A DNA stretch of 64,000 bases, taken from contig CM046876.1 in assembly GCA_025667525.1 (NCBI GenBank), forward strand, positions 18,587,320-18,651,319, read 5' to 3'. Position numbers and translations under genes: made by a program. The notes beneath the pieces are model-generated. The model saw only the letters and a program-made list of their open reading frames with translations, was not told the DNA's origin and searched no databases. Source of the stretch: Glebionis coronaria. Taxonomy: Eukaryota > Streptophyta > Magnoliopsida > Asterales > Asteraceae. Shown piece by piece: positions 48,120-59,664 of this stretch. The first letter of the stretch is position 1. Every line of letters starts with the position of its first letter.

Positions 48120-49304
48120 TGTTTGAAGAAAGCTGTTTGTGAATGATTTATAAAGATGAATTATAGGAGAAAATTGTTAGACAAGAATATGAGGTACCCT
48201 GTTTAAAAATAGGAGCCAAATATATAGGAGAGATAGGCACATGTGATTGGTCAAAAATTAGGCAACTATTTTCAAAATATAATGATGAAAATATTGAAAA
48301 AAAATATGTTATCCTTGTGCATTAATTAAAAGTTATCTGCTCCCAAAATTACGACCCCAAAATTCGTCAAAAATAACAACTGGGTAGGTCCCAATGAGTG
48401 TCAACGGTAAAAAATAACCCATCAACGCCCAACGGCTATATTCTTGTCAACGTTTGCCAAAGCCATGTGAGCGTCTAAATTGGTCATAACAACGCTTGGA
48501 AAAATACTTGTCAGCGTCCAAAAATAAAAGTAATAAAAATGAAAAAGGACCTTAACAAAGTAATTTATCCTAGTGAAGATAACCTATAAATTGATAATTA
48601 TTATAGGGCGGCAAGCATTGTCCAGTTATGCACACTTGCTTATGCAAGATAGACATAACAGTCCTCTAGTGTCCCTTGCTAACCAAAATTCTTAACAATT
48701 AAGTTACCTTATAAAACTCCTTGTAACTCCCAGGTAAAACCCATTATAAATCATTCCCAAGTCTCCCAACATACCACACCCAGTTCTAGGCCAAAAATGT
48801 CTTGGCAGCATGCATAGTATATCAACTTTGCATGCTACAGTGCCTCATGATTTAGTAAACTAACTCATACTCACCTGTGGACACAATCTAGAATTGTGAC
48901 AAGAGTATTATAAGAATACCCAAAAGTCTTAAAGGTTCCTAAAACCTCCCCTTAAACTGTGATACATATGTTGCCCAATAATATGCATGAATATAAAAAT
49001 TTATGTCAAGATAGGAATATAAATATTCCAACCATCATCCATAAATGAAAACATGCTCAAATGATTCTCCAAGGATCCATAAGCAACTCTGTATCCAATG
49101 GTACAATGCTATCAATGCCTGCACACTTAGATTAAAAACCACAAAACTAACATTGTTGCTGACAACGTCACGATAACACTTGTCAGCGTGAAGGTAACCT
49201 TTGTCAGCGTTAGACAAATATAGTGGAAAATCTGACTTCTCAAAAAGACCAATAAAAATGCATTATCCTGTACATACTTTTACATTAAGACCCCAAAACA
49301 CATA
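48120..49304 (-). other. Spacer between pol and accessory ORF of C
   Basis: About 1.2 kb without a supported coding frame. The TGTCA(A/G)CG motif is clustered at about 48398-48525 and 49160-49215. Confidence 0.6.
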
Positions 49305-49658
49305 TTAAGTGAGATTGATCATTCCAATACTTGTTACCAAGTATTGAAACCTTCCAGCATCAAAAGGTTTAGTTAATAAATCAGACACATTTTCTTCTGT
49401 GTCAGCCCTATCTGGTTGTATTAAACCCTTTTCAAAACAATCCCTTATAAAATGATGTCTAATTTCTATGTGTTTTGTTTTAGAATGATGTACAGGATTT
49501 TTAATAATGCATAAAGTACTGTTATTGTCTACAAAAATCTTGGTATGCATGAAATTATACCCATAATCCAACAGCTGGTTCTGAATCCATAAAACTTATC
49601 CACAACAAGCAACTGCAGCTACATACTCTGCTTCAGTTGTAGAATTGGCCACCACTGT
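49305..49658 (-). pseudogene. Element C RNaseH, C-terminal part
   Basis: Codons from 49658 downward continue the copia RNaseH: 'TTEAEYVAA', then 'DYGYNFMHTKIFVDNNST' and 'KTKHIEIRHHFIRDC'. Two stops, at about 49644 and 49597, both read TAA where the family normally has glutamine (CAA). These are C-to-T changes of the kind expected from deamination in silenced DNA. Confidence 0.88.
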
Positions 49659-51209
49659 TTATTTCTTGCATTTCCAAGATATCAACCTACTCCCAAGAAA
49701 CTGACATCCACCAGTTGTGGATTTTCTATCAAACTTATCACCACCATAGTCATTGTATGAATATGCAATAAGCTCCAATGGTGAATATTTTGGATACCAT
49801 AAACCGAGATCTGGATAACATCTAAGGTACCTAAAGATTCTCTTGACAGCATAAAGGTGACACTCTTTAGGAGTCACTTGATGGCGTGCACATGCACACA
49901 CAGCAAACATAATGTCAGGTCTTGAAGCTGTGAGATACATCAATGAACCAATAATTGATCTATAGTGCCTGACATCCACATCTTTTCCATCTCCAACTTT
50001 TCCCCAAGGATGTTCTCTATCCATAGGAGTAGTAGCCCTCTTTTCATGTGGAGAAAAGCCAAACTTCTTCAAGATTTCTGCTACATACTTATCCTGAGAG
50101 ATGAAGATACCATCTTCTTTCTGCTGAACTCGTAACCCTAGAAAGAAGTTCATCTCCCCCATTGCACTCATCTTGAATTTGTCTGTCATAAGCTTGGAAA
50201 AGTCTTCACTCATCTTTGGATTGGTGGAGCCAAAGATGATATCATCAACATAAACCTGAACAAGTAAGACATCCTTACCAGTCTTCTTTGTAAATAGGGT
50301 TTGGTCTATGGTGCCCCTTTTGAATCCATTTTCCACCAGATAAGTGGACAATGTGCCATACCATGCTCTTGGGGCTTGACGAAGTTCATACATAGCTTTC
50401 TTGACTCTATACACCTTGTCTGGATGCTCTGGATCTTCGAAACCAGGAGGCTGCATTACATATACCTCCTCAATAATTGTGTCATATAGAAAAGCACTCT
50501 TCACATCTATTTGATAGACAGTGAAGCCCATGTAGGAAGCATAGGCTAGAAATATCCTTATAGCCTCAATCCTTGCAACTGGTGCAAAGACCTCCTCATA
50601 GTCTATCCCTTCCTCTTGTGTATACCCTTGAGCCACTAAACATGCCTTGTTTCTGACCACAATGCCTCTTTCATCTTTCTTGTTTCTAAGAACCCATCTT
50701 GTCCCAATAGGTCTGACATATCTGGGACAATCAACCAGCTCCCAAACATCCTGAATAGCAAATTGGTGAAGCTCATCCTGCATTGCTTCCACCCAACTTG
50801 GTTCTTTGAGAGCATCAAAAATCTTCTTGGGTTCCTGTTGTGACAAAAAACAGGCAAACAAACATGCTTGAACAAGAGGGGTATCAACCTTCTTGTGTAT
50901 ATTGGCAATAAATCCTCCAAGACTCTGATGAGATCTTCTAGTCTGAACAGGAGACATCACATCTCCAATAATTTGAGAAGTGGGGTGATTCTTCATAGTA
51001 GAAGTGACAACTCCTCCCTCAAAAAGTCTATTGTCTTCAATCTCATCATCCAAATTACCAATATCTTCTTCAGACTCTCTTCCATCAATATTTGTATGAA
51101 CCTTTTCATTTCTACTTGAAGGTTCACCTTGTTGAAAATTGGAAGAGAAAATATGCTCAAAAGTGTTGTCAACGCCTGAACCAAGGTTGTCAGTGTTTGA
51201 TCCATCCAC
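49659..51209 (-). pseudogene. Element C reverse transcriptase and RNaseH start
   Basis: The 516-codon frame opens with an acidic linker, then the copia RT: '[20 protein letters not shown]', '[20 protein letters not shown]', 'QIDVKSAFL' and the catalytic '[16 protein letters not shown]'. Then come '[12 protein letters not shown]' and the RNaseH opening '[20 protein letters not shown]'. The [11 protein letters not shown] wording is typical of Sirevirus (Maximus/SIRE) elements. Both RT aspartates are kept. The RNaseH block reads YSYNDYGG where the family has YSDSDYGG or similar, so a catalytic aspartate appears lost. The frame ends one codon before a Gln-to-stop change. Confidence 0.93.
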
Positions 51210-51275
51210 GCCTGAAATGGTGTTGTCAACGTTTGAGCCATCAACGCCTGAATTTGTCCTGTCAGCGCCAGATTT

Positions 51276-51575
51276 TCATTTGTCAGCGCCTGAAGGACCA
51301 TGTATGTTGTTAAGTGGTGATACTTGGGGACCACCATTTTCCTTTCCAGCAACAGCAACAGCAGCAGCAGCAAAAGCATCTGTCCATATGGGAACAGTAA
51401 CATACTCAAGTATGGGAGATAACTTGTCTGCTTGTGATCCAACCTCTTCATTAACCTGTGTACCTGAAACATCAACAACTGGTTCTTCCACAACATTTGA
51501 AGTTACCTTCACAATGTCTGGATTAGTAACAGGCATATAATTCAAAGTCCTAGATATAGGTTCCAAGTCAAACAA
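51276..51575 (-). pseudogene. Element C linker between integrase and RT
   Basis: The 99-codon frame starts MFDLEPISRTLNYMPVTNPD, the segment that normally follows the integrase in this copia group. It then runs through a low-complexity Ala/Val region encoded by a GCA/GCT-rich repeat near 51350-51375. It ends near four TGTCA(A/G)CG motifs. No catalytic residues. Confidence 0.75.
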
Positions 51576-51605
51576 CCAAATTGGACCACTTTCAGGATCA
51601 GTAGG

Positions 51606-51822
51606 TTAACTCTCTAAAAACCTAACATGTACCTTTTCAAGTATACGTTTTTCCTTCTTAAGGTAAACCCTATATCCTTTGCTCTGCACTGAATAACCCA
51701 TGAAGTAGCCTTCATCACCTTTAGCAGTAAATTTACCTAAGACATCACTAGTATCTAGTACAACTACATGACAACCAAATGGTTTAAGAAAACCAATATT
51801 AGGTTTCCTTCCCCAAAGTAAC
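51606..51822 (-). pseudogene. Element C integrase, C-terminal part
   Basis: It reads 'LWGRKPNIGFLKPFGCHVVV' and 'KGDEGYFMGYSVQSKGYRVY', the end of the copia integrase core and the following conserved block. It was separated from the catalytic core (54380-55082) by the solo LTR G, and continues in sense across the GTAAC duplication. Confidence 0.88.
51818..51822. other. Target-site duplication of solo LTR G, left copy
   Basis: GTAAC here is repeated exactly at 54375-54379. Confidence 0.93.
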
Positions 51823-54374
51823 TGTAACACCCCACTTGGATAAGTGGACCATTACGTGTATTTATGGCGTGTCATCAAAGCATAAGGTAAATGTCCTAAA
51901 ACATTAACTGACCATAAAGGAAATACCGGAATCAAACATCGGCAATCCAAACATAAGCCCAAAACATGAAAAGTAAAATACTGAAGGAAAGGACTAAACA
52001 ATGTCCAAATAAACAGAATAATGTAAGTACATAAAGTAAGAAGTCTGGATAGCTTCCATCCAATTGCACATGCTCTCAGAATCCTAAGAGCGTCCTGGTG
52101 TACCTGTCGTTAGAACATGAAAGGGAAACTACGGCTGAGCATAACGCTCAGTGAACAGATATAAAGCATGATAAGGAATTACTGAAATGAAACAGATGAT
52201 GAAATACTGGAGCTGTAAGACTGATAAGTAAAGTTGCAGCGGAAATCGGTGTATAGTCTGTAAAGTCTGATTTATAAGTAATAAAGCTGAACTGTTATCT
52301 GTTAAATCTGAAAACATGCATTTACTGTATTTTATTTGCCAGAGCTTATATAGGTCACGTGCTGTAACAACCGTGCATGAATAACTGGAGGGGTGACCTC
52401 ATCATGCTATAGAGGGGTGACCTCTAAATAACTGTGATGGGTGGAGGGATCAGCTCCAATGTGAAGGATGTAGAGCACACACCACATTCACCCTGATAAC
52501 TTGTAACACATATAAGCCTAGGATGCATCCATACGCCACACTAATAATACTGATAAAATGGCCAAGCTGAGCTGAGTGGGACGATGCAGGATATCACTCT
52601 CCTGCATGTGAGTCACGACACCGGTGCCTCTAGTGCCGTGGTTACGTTACCTCCGTAACTAGTACATAAACTAATCATGCTTGTATATAATGCTCAGACA
52701 ATTTATTTAATTCTTAACATGATTACTGATAAGTTTAAACATATACTGGGGAAAACATTTGGCTGCAGACGGGGAATCCTAATCATGCATAGAAAGGAAG
52801 TCCTTACTGAAAGGACGAAAAATCCGTACCTCTAGTCCAGTAACTGACTGAATGGAAGACTAAACGAATACTACTCGGGCTTTCACGAAAACTACAATAA
52901 TAAAAGACGTGAATAAGTTACCTGATTATTATTTAATTTACTATTTTTATTTTTCTCATTTACTTATTTTATTTCTGAAGGTCTGCATGTATTTTACTGA
53001 TAAATATGCTCTTTAATTATAATTCACTCAAATATATTAACGTCCTACTATTATTACGATACAAACGTATTCTGACGTTAGTTAAAATTCTATAATAAGT
53101 AACTTGTTAAAATGTAAGGTTTCTAATTAGCAAGTTCCTAAAACAATTTATTTCGTATAATAAAATTATACCCTTTTAAAAATATTACAAAGCTATTATA
53201 ATTTAATTTATTTAAAACAATACAATTAGAACATTTATAAAAACATAAGTAATATAAAGGTATAATTTAAAATCTTCTTTTTATTTTTATTCTTATAACA
53301 ATGCCCCGAGCCTACGGAGATACCACTTTCTCAGTCGCACTAAAACAATTCTACTTATATATAAAATCTGCCCATAGGAATTAGCGATAGAAAATCTGTC
53401 ACTAAAAGTGTGACCAAAAGCTGAGTTTTAAAATTGTCAATAAAAACTGTCAATAACAATCTGCGACGGAACTTAGTGTCACTAAACTGTCGCTAATATT
53501 TTAATAAAAATCATTATTTTCTGTCCGAATTTTACCCACTGATGACATACATCGTTCCCACTGTTTTCATAGTGTTACCCACTGCTTGTAATCCCAAACA
53601 CCCTGTTTAAAAGTTTTAACACCCGAATGGGTAATTTGGCTGATTTTGGGTCGAACAAAGCCCGAGCCGGCCTTGTGTGAGTCACGGCTGGGCAGGGATT
53701 GAGCCCACCAAGACCTTAGGGTCTTGGTTTCATAACCACGACCAAAACGCAACACCCCTTAATCATATAAACCATGCGTAGGGTGCTTTGTTCGCGGCTG
53801 GCCCAAAGGGAACACCACCGAGACCTTTTGGTCTCGGCAGGGCATCAACACACGCCACCAAGACATGGTGGTGTCTTGGTTTTCGTGCAGCCCTCCAAAT
53901 TCGACACCCCCTTTTTATCATATACATTCAAGATTCATTTCATTTTTTTTATAGTTTTAAATGCTAAAACCGTGACATAAAATAACATAACAAGATGAGG
54001 GTGATACCGTATGATGATTAATCAGAGGATGAAGAACACACGACCTTCTTGATCAACAACATATCTCGAACCCTTCTTTTGTTCTAAAACCCGGCGGTAG
54101 GTTTTCTCCAAAACCCTAGGTTTTTTTTTTTTTTTGAAACTGATTATAGCCAAAAGGTGTAACCCCCGTGTATAATTTTTGTGCAAATGGGCTTAGGCCC
54201 AAAATCTTTTTTTTTTTTAATTAAAACCGGACCCTATTTCTTTCTTTATAAAGTTTTCATTTTTTGTATACTCTCATTTAACTCCCGTGTTTTATTTCCG
54301 TGTACTAAATAATACATATATAGTTTACTAAAATCCAAAACTGCGTATTTAATATTATCATTACGGGTTTTACA
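51823..54374. mobile_element. Element G: probable solo LTR, about 2.55 kb
   Basis: It starts TGTAACACCCC and ends GGGTTTTACA, with canonical TG...CA ends and exact GTAAC duplications. There is no primer binding site next to an internal TG...CA boundary, no second copy of its ends and no pol motif, so a solo LTR left by recombination is the best reading. The length and CACCCC start are typical of gypsy chromovirus LTRs. The ORFs at 53567-53755 and 53774-53980 span hairpins and have no recognisable product. T runs lie at 54121-54135 and 54208-54217. Orientation is not fixed. Confidence 0.85.
53690..53885. repeat. Hairpin cluster in solo LTR G
   Basis: Three inverted repeats share an AAGACC/GGTCTT core: ACCAAGACCTTAGGGTCTTG at 53707, the perfect CCGAGACCTTTTGGTCTCGG at 53818-53837, and CCAAGACATGGTGGTGTCTT near 53858. 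GGCTGGGC or GGCTGGCCC precedes the first two. Confidence 0.8.
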
Positions 54375-55082
54375 GTAACTCATAAGGTGTTTTGTTATGT
54401 ATCTTGTTGTCCAATGCTCTATTCTGAACATAATAAGCTGTATTCACAGCCTCAGCCGAAAAGCTATGGGAAAGTGAGCATCAGCCAACATAGTCCTGGC
54501 TGCTTCAATTAGGGTTCTATTCTTTCTCTCAGCAGCCCCATTTTGTTGTGGGGTTCTGGCAAGACTAAACTGCCTAGTAATCCCTTTCTTGGCACAAAAG
54601 TCATCCAACAGTTTATTTCAAAACTCACCACCATTATCACTTCTAAGCATTTTAACTTCATTATCAGTTTTCTTCTCAATCTGAGTAATAAAGTTGATTA
54701 AAGTATCAGCAGTGTCACTTTTCATGGCTAAAAAGAAATTCCAAGTAAACCTAGAAAAGTCATCTGTGATGACAAAGCAGTATGATTTACCATTCAAGCT
54801 TTCTATATTAGTTGGACCAAATAGGTCCATATGCAGCAAGTGAAGTGGTTTAGAACTAGAGTGCACCTGCTTAGACTTAAATGAGACCTTGTTTTGTTTG
54901 CCTTTAAGGCATGTAACACAAGAGTGGTCATTGTGGAAAGCCTTTTCAGGCAAACCATCAACCAAACCAAGTCTCACAAGTCTGTTTATATTTTTAAAGT
55001 TAATGTGCCCTAGTCTCCTGTGCCATAGATTACTCTCATCAACTGAAGCTTTAGCATAAAAACATGACATATTATTATTCAT
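54375..55082 (-). pseudogene. Element C integrase, zinc and catalytic part
   Basis: This starts with the pre-integrase zinc region ('LWHRRLGHINFKNINRLVRL', 'CVTCLKG'), then the core with 'LLHMDLFGPTNI' (first D), 'TDDFSRFTW' and 'MLRSDNGGEF' (second D). A TGA follows that motif at about 54615. Beyond it, 'ARTPQQNGAAERKNRTLIEA' supplies the catalytic glutamate, so all three acidic residues can still be read despite the stop. The sequence is then cut by solo LTR G at 54375. Confidence 0.92.
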
Positions 55083-55133
55083 CCTAATACCATTAAGATT
55101 TGCATTATAAATGTCCTTATGCCTAGGTGTTCT

Positions 55134-55544
55134 TTAGTCAATAAATTTCTCATCTGGCATTTTAAAATCCTTGCTCAACACCAAGCATTCAGTATCAGTG
55201 AAAAGAACCTTATTTTTGTTATCACAGACTTGTGATACACTAAAAAGATTGTAATCAAGTTCTTTTACCAGAAACACGTTTTCAAAACACAAGTTTTTGG
55301 TGAGAAGAGTTCCTTTGCCTGTGATAGTTCCATATCCGCCTCCAAAGTAAACTTTATCACCATCCTTAATGGGAGTGAAGTTTGTCAGATAATCTTCCTT
55401 CCCAGTCATGTGCCTAGAGCATCCACTATCCCAATAGCCATAATCATTCACCTGTTTTTGAATGCCTGCACATAAAGAAAACAAATTAGTTTTCTTTGGG
55501 AACCCAAGCCTGAGAAGACTTGGATTCATCTGGTTGTTCAACAA
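55134..55544 (-). pseudogene. Element C protease and pre-integrase segment
   Basis: The 136-codon frame carries 'DYGYWDSGCSRHMTGKEDYL', the copia aspartic protease motif (DSG), then 'VYFGGGYGTITGKGTLLTKN' and 'LDYNLFSVSQVCDNKN'. The protease processes gag-pol. A stop near 55134 separates it from the integrase part, and about 50 bases with stops separate it from the gag tail. Confidence 0.92.
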
Positions 55545-55598
55545 AAACAGACTTAGTTCTCATAACAACCCTTTTTCATCCCTTTTTGGATGAAACAC

Positions 55599-56330
55599 CT
55601 AGTTAACCCCAATTGGTTTTGTGATGACCTTTGAAATATAATTAAATCTGTTGCAGGTCATAGAAATCCCATTAGAATTAGGGTTTTGATCTTGCTTAGG
55701 TCTCCATGTCAAGCTAGAAGAAGCTTTAGACCTTTTTCCATGTGGTTGTAAATATTTAGGTCTGGCAACGTTTCTGTCAGCGTTTGATTTGGCCTTGTCA
55801 ACGCTGAAATTACCCTTATCAGCGTTGAACCTAGAGTTTGCTACAGGAACCCATTGCCTATTAGACCATGTATTTGTCTTCTGAAAAGGTCTTTGTCCAT
55901 GAGTGTTAGACCCTTTGGTAAAGAATGGGGCTGGTCTAACAACTTGGGGACTTTGCTCCACAAAAGTTTTGGGTCTGACAGTGTTTGACCTTTTGTCAGC
56001 GTTGACCTTGGAAACGTTGACACACTTATAGGCTAAATGTGAAAAGCTACCACAAGTATAACAGGCTTTTCTAGACACAACTCTAGGTCTAGAAGAAAAG
56101 AAACCTGTTCCATTATCACTAACTTGGCTTTTTGGTGACCTAGTATTCCTATACATTTCTGCATACTTAATGCTAGGTTTTCTAACAGTGTTTGAGCCAA
56201 GGTCAACAGTCTTGCCAGTGATTGGGTTTGTTACTTTGATAGGGTTCGACTCATTTGGACTATCACAAAGCATGCCACCCTTGACAAACAAGGTAGGGTT
56301 GGCTTTCTTCCATTCATTCAAATCAGTCAA
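55599..56330 (-). pseudogene. Element C gag C-terminal part with zinc knuckle
   Basis: The 243-codon frame includes 'KYAEMYRNTRSPKSQ', then a complete CCHC knuckle, CYTCGSFSHLAYKC. A basic tail follows with repeated N-A-D-K and S-V-D-K tripeptides that correspond to the TGTCA(A/G)CGTT motif on the plus strand. The knuckle binds RNA during particle formation. Confidence 0.88.
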
Positions 56331-56390
56331 GTTTTGCCTATATTCCTCTACTGGGGTAAAGACTCTTGGTGGAGGAATAAATTCATCTTC

Positions 56391-57088
56391 TTAGAGTTCT
56401 GGTAAACCAGTACAAGATAAGTCCTTTATTTTGACACCATAGAAGTCCCTAGCTGGTGGTGGAACACCAGAATACTCTTTCATCCCAACCCTGGTCATGT
56501 CCCTAGAATCCCTCTGTTTACTAACACATTCTCCTAGGGTTTGCGAGGCCTTATCAAATCTTTTAATTTTAAGGTCTACATTATCCTTATTCTTGATAGC
56601 CTCATCTAACTTAGCCTGTAATTCAGCATTGACCATTTCCATGATGTTTCTAATATCATTACTAGCATTTAAATCATGTTATAAGATATTTATTTTATCT
56701 TTTAGGTCAAGCTACATCTTCTTATACTCAGAAACTATCTTTTCAGTTTGAGTGAAAGCACGTTGATAGTTAGACAACTTGCATCTCTCAGTACTCACAT
56801 CTCCTAACAATCTAAAACCTCTTTGTTAAGTCTTTCAGTATTTAAACGACAACCCTTACTAAAAAAAGCGTCATCATATACCTCATTGTCTGATGAAGAT
56901 GAGGAGTGTGCCATGAGAGCATATTGAACATGCTCTTCTTCTTCTATCTCAGCAACCAAAGCTTTATCCTCTTCCTCATCCTTAGCCAAATAGCTACAGT
57001 CCCATCCAATACCATCAATTTCTTGCACTGCCACCATGGCCTTAGGATCCTGACCCTTAACAATTTGGCTTAAGGGGTTTTCCAGCAT
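56391..57088 (-). pseudogene. Element C gag middle part, broken
   Basis: Two frames (56804-57088 and 56391-56642) carry the acidic and coiled-coil middle of gag: 'DGIGWDCSYLAKDEEEDKAL', an E-rich run, then 'ELQAKLDEAIKNKDNVDLK' and 'GVPPPARDFYGVKIKDLS'. Stops and shifts between 56643 and 56803 and at 56391 break it. The pattern matches the long gag of this copia group. Confidence 0.82.
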
Positions 57089-58274
57089 CAGATCTTCTTG
57101 GAGATCTGCATTCTCTCATAAAGTGCCCCATACGATGAAAATTGTAGCACTCAACCTTGGATTTATCAAATCCAGCAGTGTCCTTTGCATTAAAGGTCAT
57201 CTTCTTCTTGAACCTTCTATTCCATCTGTTTGCTCTTATACTTGCAAGAGCCATGTTCCACTTTATATCCATCTCCTCCAAATGCTCATCACTTATTTGC
57301 TCAAGGTCCTCATATGTAATCACTGAACCATTGGGCAATGAAGCAATGTATGCACACACAGTATCCAGATCTAATCCAGCAGGCTTAACTCTTGGAGAGT
57401 CAATTTTGTATGTGTCAGCGTCTGAATGTGAGACGTTGACAGGATATGATCCAGCGTTGACACATGTTGGTCCAGTAACTGGGTGCATGTATGAGTCCTT
57501 CTGATCAAATTGACCTTCACTATGTGAGAAGAAGGCCATGTTACTATTGGTAGACTTACTTCCATGATCCAAAAGAGTTTCATTCTCCAACAGCCTCAGT
57601 TTGTTGTAAACATCATCAAAAGTAGAACTTTTGTGAGTGTTGTTGGCAATTATAGATCTTGCCTCAATCTTCCACGCATCACCAAGGCTTTTAAGAAAAG
57701 TGGAAATAATGTCAACATCACCAATTACTGTCCCCATGAAGGACAGCTTGCTTGTAATGTCAAGAAGTCTGCTTCTCACACTACTTAGCTTCTCATTAGT
57801 TTGAGCCTTAAAAACAGCATACTCATGTAAGATTTGCTTCCTTTTCTCTTCCACAGTATCAGCATTACCACCATATGCAACTTCAAGGGCTGCCCAAAGG
57901 TCTTTTGCAGATTCATAACCTCTGTATTTGTGCTGATTTTCTTGTCCCAAAGAAAGTTTCAGAATGCTTAGGGTTTTCATATCAACCCTTTTCTTTGCTA
58001 TGTCATCAGCAGACACAGCTCTACCATCTTCAGGTTTTTCTTTCTTATCTGCTTCAGAACATCCTTGAACAGCTGATCTTGTAGCAATGGCATCTGCAAT
58101 CTTTTGAGCTTTATTGAATGTGTTTCCATATTCAATAATCTCCCAAAGAGTGTAGTCATGGATTTGCAGATATTGCTCAAAGTTGAACTTCCATAGCTCA
58201 AAATTGTCTGCATCTAGCATGGGAATCTTGATGTTATGGTTTGAGGAGGAGGAGGTTACTTCTGGAGTGGACAT
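57057..58274 (-). pseudogene. Element C gag N-terminal part
   Basis: The 405-codon frame starts MSTPEVTSSSSNH and has the UBN2/gag fold ('DADNFELWKFNFEQYLQIHD', 'KDLWAALEVAYGGNADTVEE', 'LSSVRSRLLDITSKL'). A linker carries TGTCAGCGTCTG-type motifs. Near the end is a knuckle reading CYNFHRMGHFMREC, where the second cysteine of the usual C-x2-C is phenylalanine, so this zinc site is probably dead. The start codon is the first in frame and lies 79 bp from the LTR, 65 bp from the primer binding site. The frame shifts at about 57060-57090. Confidence 0.93.
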
Positions 58275-58338
58275 GATGTTTTTAGGGTTTTGGTGATTTA
58301 GGGTTCTTGTGTTCTTTTAGATCAAAGTTTCTCAACAA

Positions 58339-58350
58339 GCTCTGATACCA
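58339..58350 (-). other. Primer binding site of element C
   Basis: The minus strand reads TGGTATCAGAGC two bases inside the LTR end GGGATCAACA. This is an exact initiator tRNA-Met-type site. Confidence 0.95.
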
Positions 58351-58352
58351 CT

Positions 58353-58867
58353 TGTTGATCCCAAACATAGATCTATTTAGCTTGTGTAAACGAGATTAAA
58401 TCAAGTTATACACGTAGAGAAACTTTGTTTATGTATGAAACAATTTAAGTGTTATGCGAAATTAACACTGAAACAAGAACACAAACAGATGTAAAACAAA
58501 CTTTCACTTGATTGATAATAACGAACTTTCTTACAATGAAAGTGTTTAACGTATGAAAACTTATTATGAAACATAACCTAAAGGTCTTCTTTTATAGACA
58601 TAAGAAGCCTTGTACAAGAGTCTACGTATCAACTATTCTAGGTAAAGATAATTATAGAAAATACAATGTTGATCCTATCTTTACTAGAAACAAACTAGAA
58701 ACAAAATTCGCGTAGACCATATCTTTCTATCAGTGCTTGTCTTCAACCTATCAACGCTTGACTTCTTCCTGTCAACGCTTGATCTGTCAGCGTTTGTTTT
58801 CTTCTTATCAACGCTTGTTTTCTTCTTGTCAGCGCTCAAGTGGACTGGCTACATTTTATTCCCAACA
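58353..58867 (-). repeat. 5' LTR of element C
   Basis: This is 515 bp, the partner of 34738-35252, followed by the TGTTT duplication at 58868-58872. It keeps the CTATAAAAG TATA box (58589-58597) and the motif cluster at about 58732-58845. Confidence 0.96.
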
Positions 58868-59664
58868 TGTTTTGGGTTTAAACATGGTGTTAAACGCCAA
58901 AATTAACTAATCTGTTATGATTAGTTTAATAAGCTGAGTGGATTTGTGAGGTGGCAAAGAAGTGAGCTCCCATTGGCTGAAAGATGTGAGTGGGACAGGT
59001 GTCAAGGCATGGTTGGTCTAGGTATATTTCATTGTCTGCCAGATTTATCCCCTTGTCTACCTTTCTGTTTTCACTTGAAGTTTATTAAGCCAAAACCGGA
59101 TTTCCTTCTTTATCAAAGTTCTCTTTTTCACACTTTTGCCCCAAATACTTTTCCAAAGTATTTTCAGGGGTAATTCTTGCCATTTGTTGATTCTTGAGGG
59201 GCTGTTTTGGCATTTTATTCATAGATAATGGTCTTGACTTGTATGATTGACTTTTTGGAGGACTAATATTGACAAGTCATAATTTATGAGGGACCATTTT
59301 TGCCAATTCTTCAAAGTGGAGGGTCCTTTTTGCAATTTGACAAACTTTAAGGACCAAGTTTGTAATTATGAATATACAAGGGTTTAAAGTGTCAGTTCTT
59401 CAATATTAGAGGACTCTTCTTGCATAATCTTTAAATCTTCAAGGGTTTTTCTTGGAAAATCTTTATCAGGGCTTGGTTCATTGTGCGGCTTCGTTTCCCG
59501 TGTTCGTTTTTGCATGTTTCTTGTGATCTTTTGTCATTTTCTCAATATCCGTACATAAAATTCACAAGTAACAAACACAAGCATATATTTGGCATTTTGA
59601 TGATATTTAATGCATTTAAAGCCCGTTTTGGACGATGAGACTATGTATAAAAGCAGTCTCATCA
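58868..59664 (-). repeat. 5' LTR of element B, second part
   Basis: It resumes the LTR interrupted by C and aligns with 18700-19496. It ends GTCTCATCA, after which LTR A continues with GTGGCTATGG. Confidence 0.93.

Noticed and set aside
54121..54135. Poly(A)/T tail of a retroposed copy
   Set aside because: The T run lies inside solo LTR G without a duplication around it, and a second T run follows at 54208. It looks like simple sequence.
51823..54374. Complete small element or host gene inserted in C
   Set aside because: The ends and GTAAC duplication fit an LTR, but there is no internal LTR boundary, primer site or coding motif.
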